Shown: positions 9,065 through 17,823 of the stretch, one piece after another
Layout: each line of letters opens with the position of its first letter
Position numbering within the stretch: the first letter of the stretch is position 1
Source of the DNA: an uncultured Victivallis sp.
Lineage (GTDB): Bacteria; Verrucomicrobiota; Lentisphaeria; Victivallales; Victivallaceae
NCBI GenBank assembly: GCA_944389895.1
Contig: CALXOA010000072.1
Coordinates: forward strand, 33,571 to 97,570
DNA length: 64,000 nt
Reading direction: 5' to 3'
Program-made: the position numbers and the translations under genes
Notes under the pieces: model-generated
The model's input: the letters and a program-made list of their open reading frames with translations, nothing else
Told to the model about the DNA's origin: nothing
The model's database searches: none

Positions 9065-10738
9065 TCAATCGCGGAACACCGGGTGAATCGGCAATTTGAG
9101 CTTGAGCTTCGCCCAGGTTGCCAGGACGAAGTTTCCGGCAGGTTCCGCTGCGGGCAGCGGCAGTCCGGACTCGCCGGCAGCCGGAAGCACTTCGATCCCG
9201 GCAATTCCATAGAAGACGAGTGACTCGTCAAACGCCTCACGCCGAACCGGACCATCGTAAAACACAAGATCCATCCAGGCCCGATTCTCATGAGAACCGG
9301 TCTCCACCCGGATCGGTTGCGAACCGAACCTGCCCTCGCCGGGAAAGATCAACACCTGGTACGAACCGCAGAGAAGTTCAAAACGCCCGTCGGACCGGGA
9401 ATGAACTTCAGCCTCTTTTCCGGCCAGATCGAACCGGAAAGCGAGTCGGCGAAACTCAAATACACCGTCTGCCGGACGATCCAGTGTCGGGTGGTAGTCT
9501 CCGAAATTCCTGATCAGACCGGTTCCGCAAAGAATCCTGTTCCGGCTCTGCGCCGCAAGAAAATTGCCCGAGGAAAAATCAACACCATCCTTCAGAAAGC
9601 GCGCGCGAAACATCGCCGGAGTCCCGTCCGGTCCAACCCAGTAGCCGAGAAGCGGCCGGCTCTGAACCCAGCAGCAGTTGTCTGAAACCGAACCAAGTAC
9701 CAGATCCGGAGTAAGAAAGGTGGTTCCCCTGGTCGAACGGGAATCCGGCTCACGTTTCACATAGCGCTGTACCAGTTCCGTTTCCGCTTCCGGCAACGCA
9801 CGGAAACGCCCGGCAAGTTCCGGCGGGCACGGCCGATGGCATATGCCGTCAAAGGCGAGAACTCCCGAACAGAAATCCCGCTGAACCGCCGGCGCCGGAA
9901 CAATCCGCGCCCCGGTCGCCTCACTCAGAAACTCGGCGCATACCTGTGGGAGAAACTCCCGGTAGGCACGCGACTGCGCCCCCCCGAGCTGTCCGGTAGC
10001 AGGATGAAAATGAGAAGCGATTTCTCCCCAGATGAAATGCCTCAGCTCCTCCGCGGTTGCGGTAAGTTCCGGATCGGTCGAAAGTTGCAGAATCCGTTCC
10101 GTTTCGAACAAGGCGATAAAGGTATAGTTGGGGCTGTTATACTCCGTGAGTCCGCCGACCTCGTGCGTATAGTCGATGATCTTCCGAAGTCGCCTGCGGG
10201 CATATTCGAGCAGCAGCGGTTCCGCGAGCAACTCCCCCGCCACACCGGTCACCGCAGCCCCCATGATGGCGATGTTGGTGTAGTTCGGCTGCACGTTGCG
10301 CCGGAAAATCGACCATGCCGCGCGCCGCAATGACATTTCGATCTCTCCGGCCAGCTTCGGAGTGATCCGGTCACGATACCCACGGAGGATGTGGCATAGG
10401 CCGGCGCCGATGAAATCGGCCCAGTTCCAATCCGGCGGAGCCATCCTGGAAACCGGCTCCTCATCGAGCCACGGCCAGATGCCGAAAGCAGGGTCGCAGG
10501 GATCCGTCACCTGACTCGACAGAACCCGCCGGATCACCGCTTCCGCCCGGGAACGGTACTTCATTTCGCCCTCCGCCAGCAGCAGCAGTGCGTAATAAAT
10601 CGAACTGCGCGTCTGGTGGACGCGGACACCATTCGGAATCCGGGTATGATAGCCCGGTGATTTCCAGATCTCCGCCAGCAGGTTGCACCCGGGATCGAAA
10701 TTCGACTCCTCAAATTCCACAATTTCCCGTAAATCCAT
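9065..10738 (-). CDS. Uncharacterised alpha/alpha-toroid-like protein (possible polysaccharide lyase or hydrolase relative)
   Basis: 557 residues, start supported by AGGAGAAAGGGCGGG upstream. No signal peptide. Residues 1-280 are helical and resemble an alpha/alpha toroid: IYYALLLLAEGEMKYRSRAE, FIGAGLCHILRGY, NYTNIAIMGAAVTGVAGELL and a GGLTEYNSPNYTFIALFETER motif rich in Tyr/Asn/Glu of the kind seen in active-site clefts. Residues from about 300 on look like an all-beta domain. This order (toroid then beta-sandwich) is that of heparinase II/III and related lyases, but I do not recognise a diagnostic motif. It stands alone, convergent with the preceding gene, and is not flanked by sugar genes. 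A cytoplasmic role on uronide oligosaccharides is a guess. Confidence 0.55.
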   Translation of the reverse strand: MDLREIVEFEESNFDPGCNLLAEIWKSPGYHTRIPNGVRVHQTRSSIYYALLLLAEGEMKYRSRAEAVIRRVLSSQVTDPCDPAFGIWPWLDEEPVSRMAPPDWNWADFIGAGLCHILRGYRDRITPKLAGEIEMSLRRAAWSIFRRNVQPNYTNIAIMGAAVTGVAGELLAEPLLLEYARRRLRKIIDYTHEVGGLTEYNSPNYTFIALFETERILQLSTDPELTATAEELRHFIWGEIASHFHPATGQLGGAQSRAYREFLPQVCAEFLSEATGARIVPAPAVQRDFCSGVLAFDGICHRPCPPELAGRFRALPEAETELVQRYVKREPDSRSTRGTTFLTPDLVLGSVSDNCCWVQSRPLLGYWVGPDGTPAMFRARFLKDGVDFSSGNFLAAQSRNRILCGTGLIRNFGDYHPTLDRPADGVFEFRRLAFRFDLAGKEAEVHSRSDGRFELLCGSYQVLIFPGEGRFGSQPIRVETGSHENRAWMDLVFYDGPVRREAFDESLVFYGIAGIEVLPAAGESGLPLPAAEPAGNFVLATWAKLKLKLPIHPVFRD

Positions 10739-10770
10739 TATCCCGCCCTTTCTCCTGTTGAAACCGGAGG

Positions 10771-10803
10771 AAAAAAAACGCCCCGCCGCAACGGCGGAGC
10801 GTC
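10771..10803 (-). terminator. Rho-independent terminator
   Basis: Minus strand: CGCTCCGCC, a GTTGC loop and GGCGGGGCG (one G-T pair) followed by eight T. It lies about 20 bases after the stop of the repeat-protein gene and ends the TPR/repeat-protein unit. Confidence 0.85.
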
Positions 10804-10821
10804 ACCAACAACGATATCGAA

Positions 10822-12147
10822 TTACTTGGTCAGCCCCGGCAGGGAGATCTGCTGCCCCTGATAAAGATTCAGATACTGCACGGTCGTCAAGGTTGCGCTG
10901 GCGATCAGCATCAGCAATGTGATCGCCGCGATCACCAGATATGCCGTCGACGGCCGCGTCGCAACAGCGACCGGCTCGGACTTCACAGGCTCGACCGGAG
11001 CGGTTTCAGGAGCGGTTTCTTCCGTCGCCGCCGCGGAAGTCTTTTCCGAAGCAGCAGCATCCGCGGTTTTTTCCGGCTCCGGCGGTGGTGGAACCGTCGC
11101 CTTTTTCGGTACCGGAGGCACCGCCGCTCTCTTCGGAGTTGCAAGTTTCACGGTTCCCTTTTCATCGGCGAGTTCCGAGACATCCATCTCTATCGTATTC
11201 TTGCTCGGCTCGGCGGCAACGGCGGCAACAGCTTCCGGATCCAGAGTAATCGTCGATTTCGCCGAGTTGTCCGCCGGCGGAGTGACGAGAGATTCGGCAG
11301 GCAGAGTCACTGTGGGTTTTGCCGATGCCGGTGCGGCAGCCGGTGCCGGTGCGGCAGCCGGCCGACGGGCGGGCCGCTGAAGCCGCACCGTCTTGTCATC
11401 CTCTCCATCCACCGAAACGCTGTCGGGTGTCACCTTCGAAGGACGCAACGTCACCGTCTTGCGCGTCTGCGTATTCTCCCCATCCGCGACAGGCGCAGCC
11501 TCGGGCGCCGGAGCCGGTGCAGCCGGAGCTGCCGGTGCGACACGGACACTTGCCGGCGTCACCGCGGACGGCCGGAGCGTAACCGTCTTACGAGTCTGTG
11601 TATTCTCCCCATCTGCGGCAGGCGCACTCTCGGAGACCGGAGCAGCAGCCGGCGAAACCGGGGCCGCAGGTGCCACGCGCACGCTCGCAGGAGTCACCGC
11701 CGAAGGACGCAGAACCACCGTTTTACGTGTCTGGGTATTCTGCCCGTCCGCGGCAGGCGTAACATTCACACTCGCAGGAGTCACCGCCGAGGGACGCAGA
11801 ACCACCGTTTTACGTGTCTGGGTATTCTGCCCATCCGCGGCGGCAGGAGCAGGCGCGGGGGCGGCGGGTGCCGTATTGAGCTTGATCGGCTGATTGACCA
11901 CACTCTGAGGCGCAATCGGCTTGAGCTTCACGGTGCGGCGCGTCTGCGTATCATCGAGCACTTCGAGATTGCCGGTGTCGGTATCCCGCCCGGTCAACGG
12001 ATCGGCGATCGGGGCGGACGGCAGCTTTATGGCAGTCGGAGAGGCAACGGAGGGCCGCAGCCGCACGGTCTTGCGCGTCTTGGTATCTTCGGCGTCTCCT
12101 GCCGGCGTACCGGGTACGGCATTCACATTATTTTCCTGGTCGGCCAT
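10822..12147 (-). CDS. Repeat-rich, tail-anchored membrane protein of unknown function
   Basis: 441 residues; AGAAAGGG precedes the ATG. There is no signal peptide. Residues 20-245 contain six units of about 25 residues with the core (D)TQTRKTVxLRPSAVTPxSV, separated by Ala/Pro linkers; units 3 and 4 are nearly identical in protein and DNA. Between about 250 and 335 five shorter, decayed units keep only a T-V/I-x-L/M core (DKTVRL, KPTVTL, KSTITL, KNTIEM, KGTVKL). An Ala/Pro/Glu-rich stretch leads to one membrane helix near residues 400-421 and a short polar end (GQQISLPGLTK). This topology places the repeats in the cytoplasm. It follows a TPR-protein gene by 105 bp. I recognise no family; repeated TRKTV threonines would suit phosphorylation or multivalent docking, which is inference. 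Confidence 0.75.
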   Translation of the reverse strand: MADQENNVNAVPGTPAGDAEDTKTRKTVRLRPSVASPTAIKLPSAPIADPLTGRDTDTGNLEVLDDTQTRRTVKLKPIAPQSVVNQPIKLNTAPAAPAPAPAAADGQNTQTRKTVVLRPSAVTPASVNVTPAADGQNTQTRKTVVLRPSAVTPASVRVAPAAPVSPAAAPVSESAPAADGENTQTRKTVTLRPSAVTPASVRVAPAAPAAPAPAPEAAPVADGENTQTRKTVTLRPSKVTPDSVSVDGEDDKTVRLQRPARRPAAAPAPAAAPASAKPTVTLPAESLVTPPADNSAKSTITLDPEAVAAVAAEPSKNTIEMDVSELADEKGTVKLATPKRAAVPPVPKKATVPPPPEPEKTADAAASEKTSAAATEETAPETAPVEPVKSEPVAVATRPSTAYLVIAAITLLMLIASATLTTVQYLNLYQGQQISLPGLTK

Positions 12148-12252
12148 TCTGAACCCTTTCTAAAACCGGTTAAATCAAAGCATCTTTAATGAAAACTAAC
12201 CCGCAATTCCGGAAAAATCAAATCCGGATCGTTGAAAAATCGCAAAAACCCG

Positions 12253-13635
12253 TCAACCGCGGCTCGCATAATAGTTGTCGATCCGGGCGGCAACATCCCC
12301 ATAGTCGGCCTGATTCTGGTAGATCTCCTTGTAGCACTCCATCGCCTTTTCCATATTCCCGGCATCCTCATAGGTCTGCCCGAGGTAATAGAGGGTATCG
12401 AGCCGCTGCCGATCGACCCGGATCATATCTTTCAGCGCAGCGGTGAACTGCTCCACCGCAATGTCGAACTGCCCCTTCTTATCGAAACAGCGACCGAGAT
12501 AGACCAGGCAGAGCGTCCGTTTCTGCGGACTGCGGGCCGCCAGCTGGAATGCTTTCAGCGCCCGGTCAAAGTCGTTCTTCTCAAAATAAAGTTCCGCAAG
12601 GTCAAACTGCAACATCGCATCATTGGGATACACCTTGACCCGTTGTTCAGCCTTGCGCAGCCGATAGGAGAACTTCTCCGCCTCCAGTTCGGCGATCTGC
12701 TCGTCGGCATTTTCATAGGCCTCGGGATTGGCGCGAAGCTGGCCGATCGCCTGATCAAGTTGCGACATATAGGCTTTCTCGATCGCCTTGTCGAGCGCGG
12801 GATCGAGCGTCCCCATCTTTTTGGCGACAATCTTCATTTCGCGGATCGCCGCCTCGTAGTCCTTGGCGACCAGATAGGCGTCAGCCAGTTTGCGGCGCAG
12901 GTCGATCGAATCGTTGGCGGCAAGATCCTCGGAGAATTTCTTGATCAAGGTCTGCGCCTGATCGAGGTCGTGGATCGAACCGTCGATCAACTGCTGAGTG
13001 ACGGCCGCCTTGCTCTCGGCGGAATCCTTTCCGCTGGCGCTGCTGGCACGCCCGCGCTCGATGCTGGCGAGAGCCATTGCGCTGCGCAACTCTCCCTGTA
13101 CGGCAAGATCCCCGGGATATTTCCGGGCCAGCTCCTGAAAAATCTTCAACGCATCGCACGCCTGATTGTTGGCCTGAAGCGCGGCAGCCAGACGCCGGGA
13201 GTTCGCCTCGTTGTTGGGATGAAATTCGCGAACGATCAACAACGCCTCCGCCGCGATGAAGGTAAATCCGTTTTTCTCGGCAATGTCGGCCATCGCCGAA
13301 AGCACCGGCGGATTATCGACGCACTTGGCCAGAGGCTCCTCGCAGAGATTCAGGGCGGCAACCGGATCCTTCCCGGCCTTGGCCATGATCAGCGGCAGAT
13401 AAAAGAGACCGATGAATTGAAAGAACACCTTACTGATGATATTCATCTGCTGTGTTCTGCGCCGCTCCAGTTCACGCAGTTTCTCGCGGGCGATCATCAG
13501 CCCGGGCACTTCCTGAACCACCAGCTTCATCGCATAGATCGAAGTATCGATATTCCCGGTAGCAATCGACTTCACCGCCCGGTTGTATGCGTCGCGGACG
13601 CGGATCGGCACCTGACTTAACTCTTTTCGTTCCAT
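12253..13635 (-). CDS. TPR-repeat protein
   Basis: 460 residues from the ATG at 13635 (CAGGAAAGCAGGA upstream). The N-terminal 60 residues are helical and charged and lead to a hydrophobic piece (FFQFIGLFYLPLIM, about residues 72-85) that may be a membrane-associated hairpin. The rest consists of tetratricopeptide-type helix pairs, for example FIAAEALLIVREFHPNNEANSRRLAAALQ, a middle basic/acidic helical spacer, and three clear C-terminal TPRs ending DAGNMEKAMECYKEIYQ. It probably acts as a scaffold. The repeat-rich tail-anchored protein encoded next is its obvious candidate partner, being its operon neighbour with a shared terminator. A promoter is visible at 13752-13780. Confidence 0.82.
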   Translation of the reverse strand: MERKELSQVPIRVRDAYNRAVKSIATGNIDTSIYAMKLVVQEVPGLMIAREKLRELERRRTQQMNIISKVFFQFIGLFYLPLIMAKAGKDPVAALNLCEEPLAKCVDNPPVLSAMADIAEKNGFTFIAAEALLIVREFHPNNEANSRRLAAALQANNQACDALKIFQELARKYPGDLAVQGELRSAMALASIERGRASSASGKDSAESKAAVTQQLIDGSIHDLDQAQTLIKKFSEDLAANDSIDLRRKLADAYLVAKDYEAAIREMKIVAKKMGTLDPALDKAIEKAYMSQLDQAIGQLRANPEAYENADEQIAELEAEKFSYRLRKAEQRVKVYPNDAMLQFDLAELYFEKNDFDRALKAFQLAARSPQKRTLCLVYLGRCFDKKGQFDIAVEQFTAALKDMIRVDRQRLDTLYYLGQTYEDAGNMEKAMECYKEIYQNQADYGDVAARIDNYYASRG

Positions 13636-13751
13636 ACAAATCCTGCTTTCCTGAACTCCCGTGAAAAACCCGCCGCAAACAGTCGCACACAACGGAGGAC
13701 GGTCCGATACCGTCGGCACGTCGAAATCATGCGGGCACAGTAATTACGGTA

Positions 13752-13780
13752 ATAGTACACTTGAAATTCCTTTTTTTCAA
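13752..13780 (-). promoter_or_regulatory. Promoter of the TPR/repeat-protein unit
   Basis: Minus strand TTGAAA (13780-13775), 17-base spacer, TACTAT (13757-13752). It is about 115 bases upstream of the TPR-protein start. The rest of 13640-14232 (about 590 bases) holds no convincing gene. Confidence 0.55.
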
Positions 13781-13845
13781 GCGTTTTCCATAAAAAAACA
13801 GTCGGTTTCACGTATTTTATCTCCAACCGGCTCCTTTACGTTGAC

Positions 13846-14090
13846 TCAGGGGGAATCGGACACAGAGCGGTCTCCACAGTCAAGGCTTGTCGCAATCGGC
13901 ACCGTTGATGACAGCGCGGTTCCCGGGCATGGACCAATCTGCCCGTCGAACCGCCGGTGTCGGCCTGACGGCAATCCGGAGTCGGCCACCTGCCGACGAA
14001 AACGAATCGTCCCAGGAAAAACGATCGGGGCAGTATAAGGAACGACCACATCTCCGTAATCCAATGAATATGCCGCGCCATTCCGATGGA
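13846..14090 (-). pseudogene. Possible decayed coding fragment in intergenic stretch
   Basis: In the long gene-poor spacer 13781-14232 one minus-strand frame reads ISFHRNGAAYSLDYGDVVVP at about 14090-14031 and stays open to 13846. The HRNGAA...DYGD part faintly resembles the H-x9-DG tail of the pseudopilins in this window, but there is an in-frame stop just upstream, no start and no ribosome-binding site. It is recorded as a weak trace of a decayed gene, not a functional one. Confidence 0.15.
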
Positions 14091-14232
14091 AAGAGATCGT
14101 ACCGGTTCAACCTGACCAATCCAACCGGCCGCCACAGCCGGGATTTCCTTCTATCGCAGAAAACAAGCGCTGGAGGTTGCATTTCCCTGCAGACGGCATT
14201 ATTGTCTTTTCGTGACGGAAAGGATGAAAACC

Positions 14233-14940
14233 ATGAAGAAAATTCTGCCGCTCCTGGCACTGCTGACGCTGACAATCTCGTCTCCGGCCGAAGTATTCAC
14301 CTTATGGCCGTGGAAACGAACGGAGGCCGGCAGCGGAGTGCGGACGGAACTGGCCGCATTGCCGGGTATCGCGGAGAAACCGCTTCTCCGGGAACCGGTT
14401 GTGGTGAACGGAATCCGGATGGAACTGGAGGTCACACGCTCCACCGCCGGCATGACTGAACTTCTCGAATTTCTCTCCGCCCGGCTTCATCCGGAGAACC
14501 TCGAAACACGGGGCAACACGCTCAGGGTGACCTTTCCGGCCGACGCCGGCTGGCTCGAACGCTGGCTGTTGATCGATGCCGGTGCGGGAGAACCGGTTAC
14601 GATTTTCCGACTTCGCTCTCCGGAGGAGCTTCCCCGCGCCACGTGGCCGGAACAGCTTCCGCCGTTTCCGCCCGGAGCAACTCCCCTGCAGACGATTCAA
14701 TTCCCCAATCGCAACGGCTGGTACGGCGCCTTCACCGGTGCGAACGGCTCTCCGGAGCAGCTGCTGCGGGAAACCTCCGCAAAACTGACCGCCGCCGGCT
14801 GGCAGGCTGCCGCCGGGGAGGCGGATTACAGGGTGCGGGGAACCGGTGAGATCTTCCTCCGGGAGCGCCCGCGCTCTCTTCTGTGGGTGGTATTCGACGC
14901 CGCGGGGAACGGCTCTTTCTTCCTCCGTGACCGGAAGTAA
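14233..14940 (+). CDS. Secreted protein of unknown function
   Basis: 235 residues from the ATG at 14233, with GGAAAGG nine bases upstream; ATG/GTG codons at 14224 and 14212 are in frame but leave the ribosome-binding site too close. The N terminus MKKILPLLALLTLTISSPAE is a good signal peptide. The mature protein is mixed alpha/beta with two similar-looking halves: IRMELEVTRSTAGMTELLEFLSARL with LRVTFPADAGWLERWLLIDAG, then NGSPEQLLRETSAKLTAAGWQ with a C-terminal LLWVVFDAAGNGSFFLRDRK. No catalytic motif or lipobox is seen. It is convergent with tyrS and probably monocistronic. I do not recognise the family. Confidence 0.65.
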   Translation: MKKILPLLALLTLTISSPAEVFTLWPWKRTEAGSGVRTELAALPGIAEKPLLREPVVVNGIRMELEVTRSTAGMTELLEFLSARLHPENLETRGNTLRVTFPADAGWLERWLLIDAGAGEPVTIFRLRSPEELPRATWPEQLPPFPPGATPLQTIQFPNRNGWYGAFTGANGSPEQLLRETSAKLTAAGWQAAAGEADYRVRGTGEIFLRERPRSLLWVVFDAAGNGSFFLRDRK

Positions 14941-14972
14941 AGCCGGTTCCCTCCCTGCAGGGGAAGCCGGAT

Positions 14973-16256
14973 TCAGCCGAGCAATACCTTGCGGAAATTC
15001 TTTTTCCCCGCCCGCAACGTCAGGCTGCCTTCGTGAAAATCCTCCGTGGTGACCACGGCGACCGGATCGGTCACCTTCACGTCGTCTATCGCGACAGCTC
15101 CGCCCTGAATCAGCCGCCGCCCGTCGCTGTTGGATTTGCAGAGTCCGGCGAGCACCAGCAACTTCGCCACAGTTACCCCGGCGGGATCCGCAAAAAGCGC
15201 CCGTTCCACTGTGACGGTCGGAAGTTCCGCGGCGACCGCCGACGTCTCGACCTCGAAAATGGAGCTGGTCGTCGCAACTTTCCGCTCCGGATCGGCAAAG
15301 CCGAAACGGCGGCCGGCGGCGACGAAGGCCTCCCGGGCAGCGGCCTCGCCGTGGGCGAGACAGGTCGCCTCGTAGGCCAGAATCTCCTTGGCACGGTTGA
15401 CGTTTCCGGCCGGATCACAGATCCGCCGGATCTCATCGATCGGCAGCGGACTGAAATAGAGCATCAGTTTCTCGACCTGTGCATCATCGCAGTTGCGCCA
15501 GAACTGGTAGTAGTCGAAAACACTGGTGCGGTTAACGTCAAGCCAGACGTTGGTCCCCCCGGCAGTCTTGCCGAACTTCTGCCCGTTGCTGTTCATCAGA
15601 AGAGGAATGGTCATGCAGTGCACCTCGTTGCCCGCCTTGCGACGGACCAGTTCGGTTCCGGCGACCATGTTGCCCCACTGATCCTGACCGCCCATTTCAA
15701 GTTTGCAGTCGTAGTCGCGGTTCAGGACGTAGAAATCATATCCCTGCAGAATCGAATAATTGAACTCGAGGAAGGAGAGACCGTTCTCAAGGCGGGATTT
15801 CACCGATTCCTGCGCCAGCATCCGGTTCACGCTGAAGATCGAGCCGACTTCGCGGAGCATCTCGATATAGCCGATTTTACAGAGCCAGTCGGCATTGTTG
15901 ACGAAACAGGCACGCCCGTCGGAAGCATCGATGAAACGTGCAAGCTGAGCGCGCAGGCAGCGGACATTTTCCGCAATGGTCTCAAGAGTCATCATCGGCC
16001 GCGCGGAAATCCGCCCGGACGGGTCGCCGATCTGCGCAGTGGCGCCGCCGACCAGCACAATCGGAATGTGCCCGGCCTTCTGCATCAGGCGCATTGCCAT
16101 CACCGGCAGCAGGTGGCCGACATGGAGACTGTTCCCGGTCGGGTCGAAGCCGACGTAGAACTTGACCTGTTCGGTGGTCAGAAGTTTCTCGATCGCCTCT
16201 TCGTCGGTCTGTTGATAACAGAAGCCGCGCGCCTTCAGTTCCTGATAGATATTCAT
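14973..16256 (-). CDS. tyrS: Tyrosyl-tRNA synthetase
   Basis: 427 residues, normal length for bacterial TyrRS. It charges tRNA-Tyr. The class I HIGH motif appears as LHVGH at about residues 44-48 after YVGFDPTG, the tyrosine pocket has LQGYDFYVLNRDYDCKLEMGGQDQWGN, and the KMSKS loop is KFGKTAGG. Residues beyond about 345 form the C-terminal S4-like RNA-binding domain (VTVAKLLVLAGLCKSNSDGRRLIQGGAVAIDDVKV). The ATG follows GTGGAAA. It stands alone, with about 175 bp between its start and the stop of the next minus-strand gene upstream. Confidence 0.96.
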   Translation of the reverse strand: MNIYQELKARGFCYQQTDEEAIEKLLTTEQVKFYVGFDPTGNSLHVGHLLPVMAMRLMQKAGHIPIVLVGGATAQIGDPSGRISARPMMTLETIAENVRCLRAQLARFIDASDGRACFVNNADWLCKIGYIEMLREVGSIFSVNRMLAQESVKSRLENGLSFLEFNYSILQGYDFYVLNRDYDCKLEMGGQDQWGNMVAGTELVRRKAGNEVHCMTIPLLMNSNGQKFGKTAGGTNVWLDVNRTSVFDYYQFWRNCDDAQVEKLMLYFSPLPIDEIRRICDPAGNVNRAKEILAYEATCLAHGEAAAREAFVAAGRRFGFADPERKVATTSSIFEVETSAVAAELPTVTVERALFADPAGVTVAKLLVLAGLCKSNSDGRRLIQGGAVAIDDVKVTDPVAVVTTEDFHEGSLTLRAGKKNFRKVLLG

Positions 16257-16370
16257 TTTTCCACTGATTCGTTAGAGGTTGAATTTCTCCACATCCGGAG
16301 AGACGGTTCATAATGTACCAGCGCGGTCGCCCGAAGTCAACCGCGCCGCGGGGAAATATCCCGGATACGC

Positions 16371-16412
16371 AAAAAAAAACGCCGGAACGACCGACCACAG
16401 TCTGTTCCGGCG
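16371..16412 (-). terminator. Rho-independent terminator after FAD oxidoreductase
   Basis: Minus strand: CGCCGGAAC, a 15-base loop, GTTCCGGCG, then nine T. The perfect 9-base stem lies 20 bases after the stop at 16433 and ends the oxidoreductase pair. Confidence 0.9.
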
Positions 16413-16432
16413 GAGAAATGCTGCGAAAACCG

Positions 16433-17740
16433 TCAGAGATTGGCACCGAACCTGCGCAACGCCTCACGGACAAGTTTCCCGTCGAGTTCCGCCGGGGTCT
16501 TCCCGCTCTGAAGCGACAGAGCAGCGGCCATGCCGGCGGCCTGCCCGATCGAGCAGACCGGCGGCATCACCCGCATACTGCTGTGCAGCGCATGATCGAC
16601 CGAGATGCAGCGGCTGCCGACCAGCAGATTTGAAATCGACGGCGGCACAATGCAGCCGTAAGGAATTTCATAATAACCGTCGTCGCCGAGATGCCTGAGC
16701 GTGGTACCGGTACCGCTCGGATTGTGGATGTCAATCGGATAGTTGACCCGGGCAATGGCGTCCTCGTAACGCGCCTGCCGGTCGAACGCCTCAACCGTGA
16801 GCTTCTCCAGACCGAGAATCCGGCGCGATTCACGAACTCCGATCTGAGTGGCTACCGAATGAATCTCACACTTTTCAAAGCCGGGAACATGTTTGCGGAA
16901 GAATTTCAGAAGCTCCCGCAGCTGCCGCCGCGCGATGATCTCCGCGTCGGAGAGAGATTCTGCATTGGTTGCAGCATGCTGAATCACCCGGGTGGTATTG
17001 AAGTGGATCACATCATCGTCAAAGTCACGGAAGATCAGAATGTCCTCGCGGGGACAGTCGATCTCTCCCCTGGCCTTGGCCTCGTTGTAGAGCCGGTTGA
17101 TCTCCTGCCGCTCCGGCATCCGTGCGGTATCGACATGAGAGAACTTGAAACAGAGGGTCATCGGCTGACAGAAGCCATCCTCGTTGCCGAACTCGAAGGC
17201 ACATCCGGACTTGGCCGCCACGTCTCCGTCACCAGTCGAATCGATCACGATTTTCGCCCGGATCGCCGACAGTCCGGATTTTCCGGTAAACAGCGCCGCT
17301 GTGATTTTCCCATCCTCGCGAACCGTATCGAAAAAGGTATGATGGTAGTGGAGCCTGACCCCGGCCTCAAGCAGCAGATCCTCGGCCGCGAGCATCGCCG
17401 GATAACGCCCGATGGTCCGATCGTCCCAGTCACGGCGTTTGCACTCGGTGGGAACGGAGTTGGGCCCGACGAAATAGCTGCGCATCCGGTTGATCCACTC
17501 CAGATAGAGCGGCCGGTCAAGCGGCTCGGCTCCGGCATGGTTCGGCATGAAAGGAGAAATTTCTCCGATCGCGGCCATACCGCCCGGGCAGCCGTAATGC
17601 TCCGCCAGCGCGACATCACACCCCTGCCGGGCGGCGGTTACTGCGGCGCACATTCCGCCCGGACCGGCGCCGATCACCAGAACATCCGCTTCGTCAATGA
17701 CCGGAATTTTCGCCGTCAATTGATACCCGATCGTTTCCAT
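16433..17740 (-). CDS. FAD-dependent oxidoreductase A
   Basis: 435 residues; AGGAGAG precedes the ATG. The N-terminal Rossmann motif VLVIGAGPGGMCAAVTAARQG (about residues 20-40) binds the FAD ADP moiety; FAD_oxidored-type features follow: EHYGCPGGMAAIGE, IVIDSTGDGDVAAKSGC, GVRESRRILG, YPIDIHNPSGTG and a C-terminal LLVGSRCISVDHALHSSMRVMPPVCSIGQAAGMAAAL. Proteins of this type are common in polysaccharide loci of PVC and Bacteroidetes bacteria; the reaction is unknown. It is the second of two such genes on the minus strand, 83 bp after oxidoreductase B, and the pair faces a divergent PocR-AraC regulator. No signal peptide is seen. Confidence 0.85.
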   Translation of the reverse strand: METIGYQLTAKIPVIDEADVLVIGAGPGGMCAAVTAARQGCDVALAEHYGCPGGMAAIGEISPFMPNHAGAEPLDRPLYLEWINRMRSYFVGPNSVPTECKRRDWDDRTIGRYPAMLAAEDLLLEAGVRLHYHHTFFDTVREDGKITAALFTGKSGLSAIRAKIVIDSTGDGDVAAKSGCAFEFGNEDGFCQPMTLCFKFSHVDTARMPERQEINRLYNEAKARGEIDCPREDILIFRDFDDDVIHFNTTRVIQHAATNAESLSDAEIIARRQLRELLKFFRKHVPGFEKCEIHSVATQIGVRESRRILGLEKLTVEAFDRQARYEDAIARVNYPIDIHNPSGTGTTLRHLGDDGYYEIPYGCIVPPSISNLLVGSRCISVDHALHSSMRVMPPVCSIGQAAGMAAALSLQSGKTPAELDGKLVREALRRFGANL

Positions 17741-17823
17741 GATTCCAGAACTCTCCTGTGTTACTGATTGCCGAATAATGAGTTATATTATTCCGTCGTT
17801 TTCCCGTTACTATTCCGTCACTC

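Noticed and set aside
11400..11850. Possible CRISPR-like spaced repeats
   Set aside because: The repeats are in-frame coding units with unequal, related spacers and no cas genes.
11393..11893. Repetitive plus-strand frame with TVLRVCVFSPSA units
   Set aside because: It is only the antisense image of the DNA repeats of the minus-strand repeat protein.
13887..14459. 190-codon plus-strand frame before the secreted protein gene
   Set aside because: Composition looks random, there is no ribosome site, and it overlaps the signal-peptide gene at 14233 in another frame.
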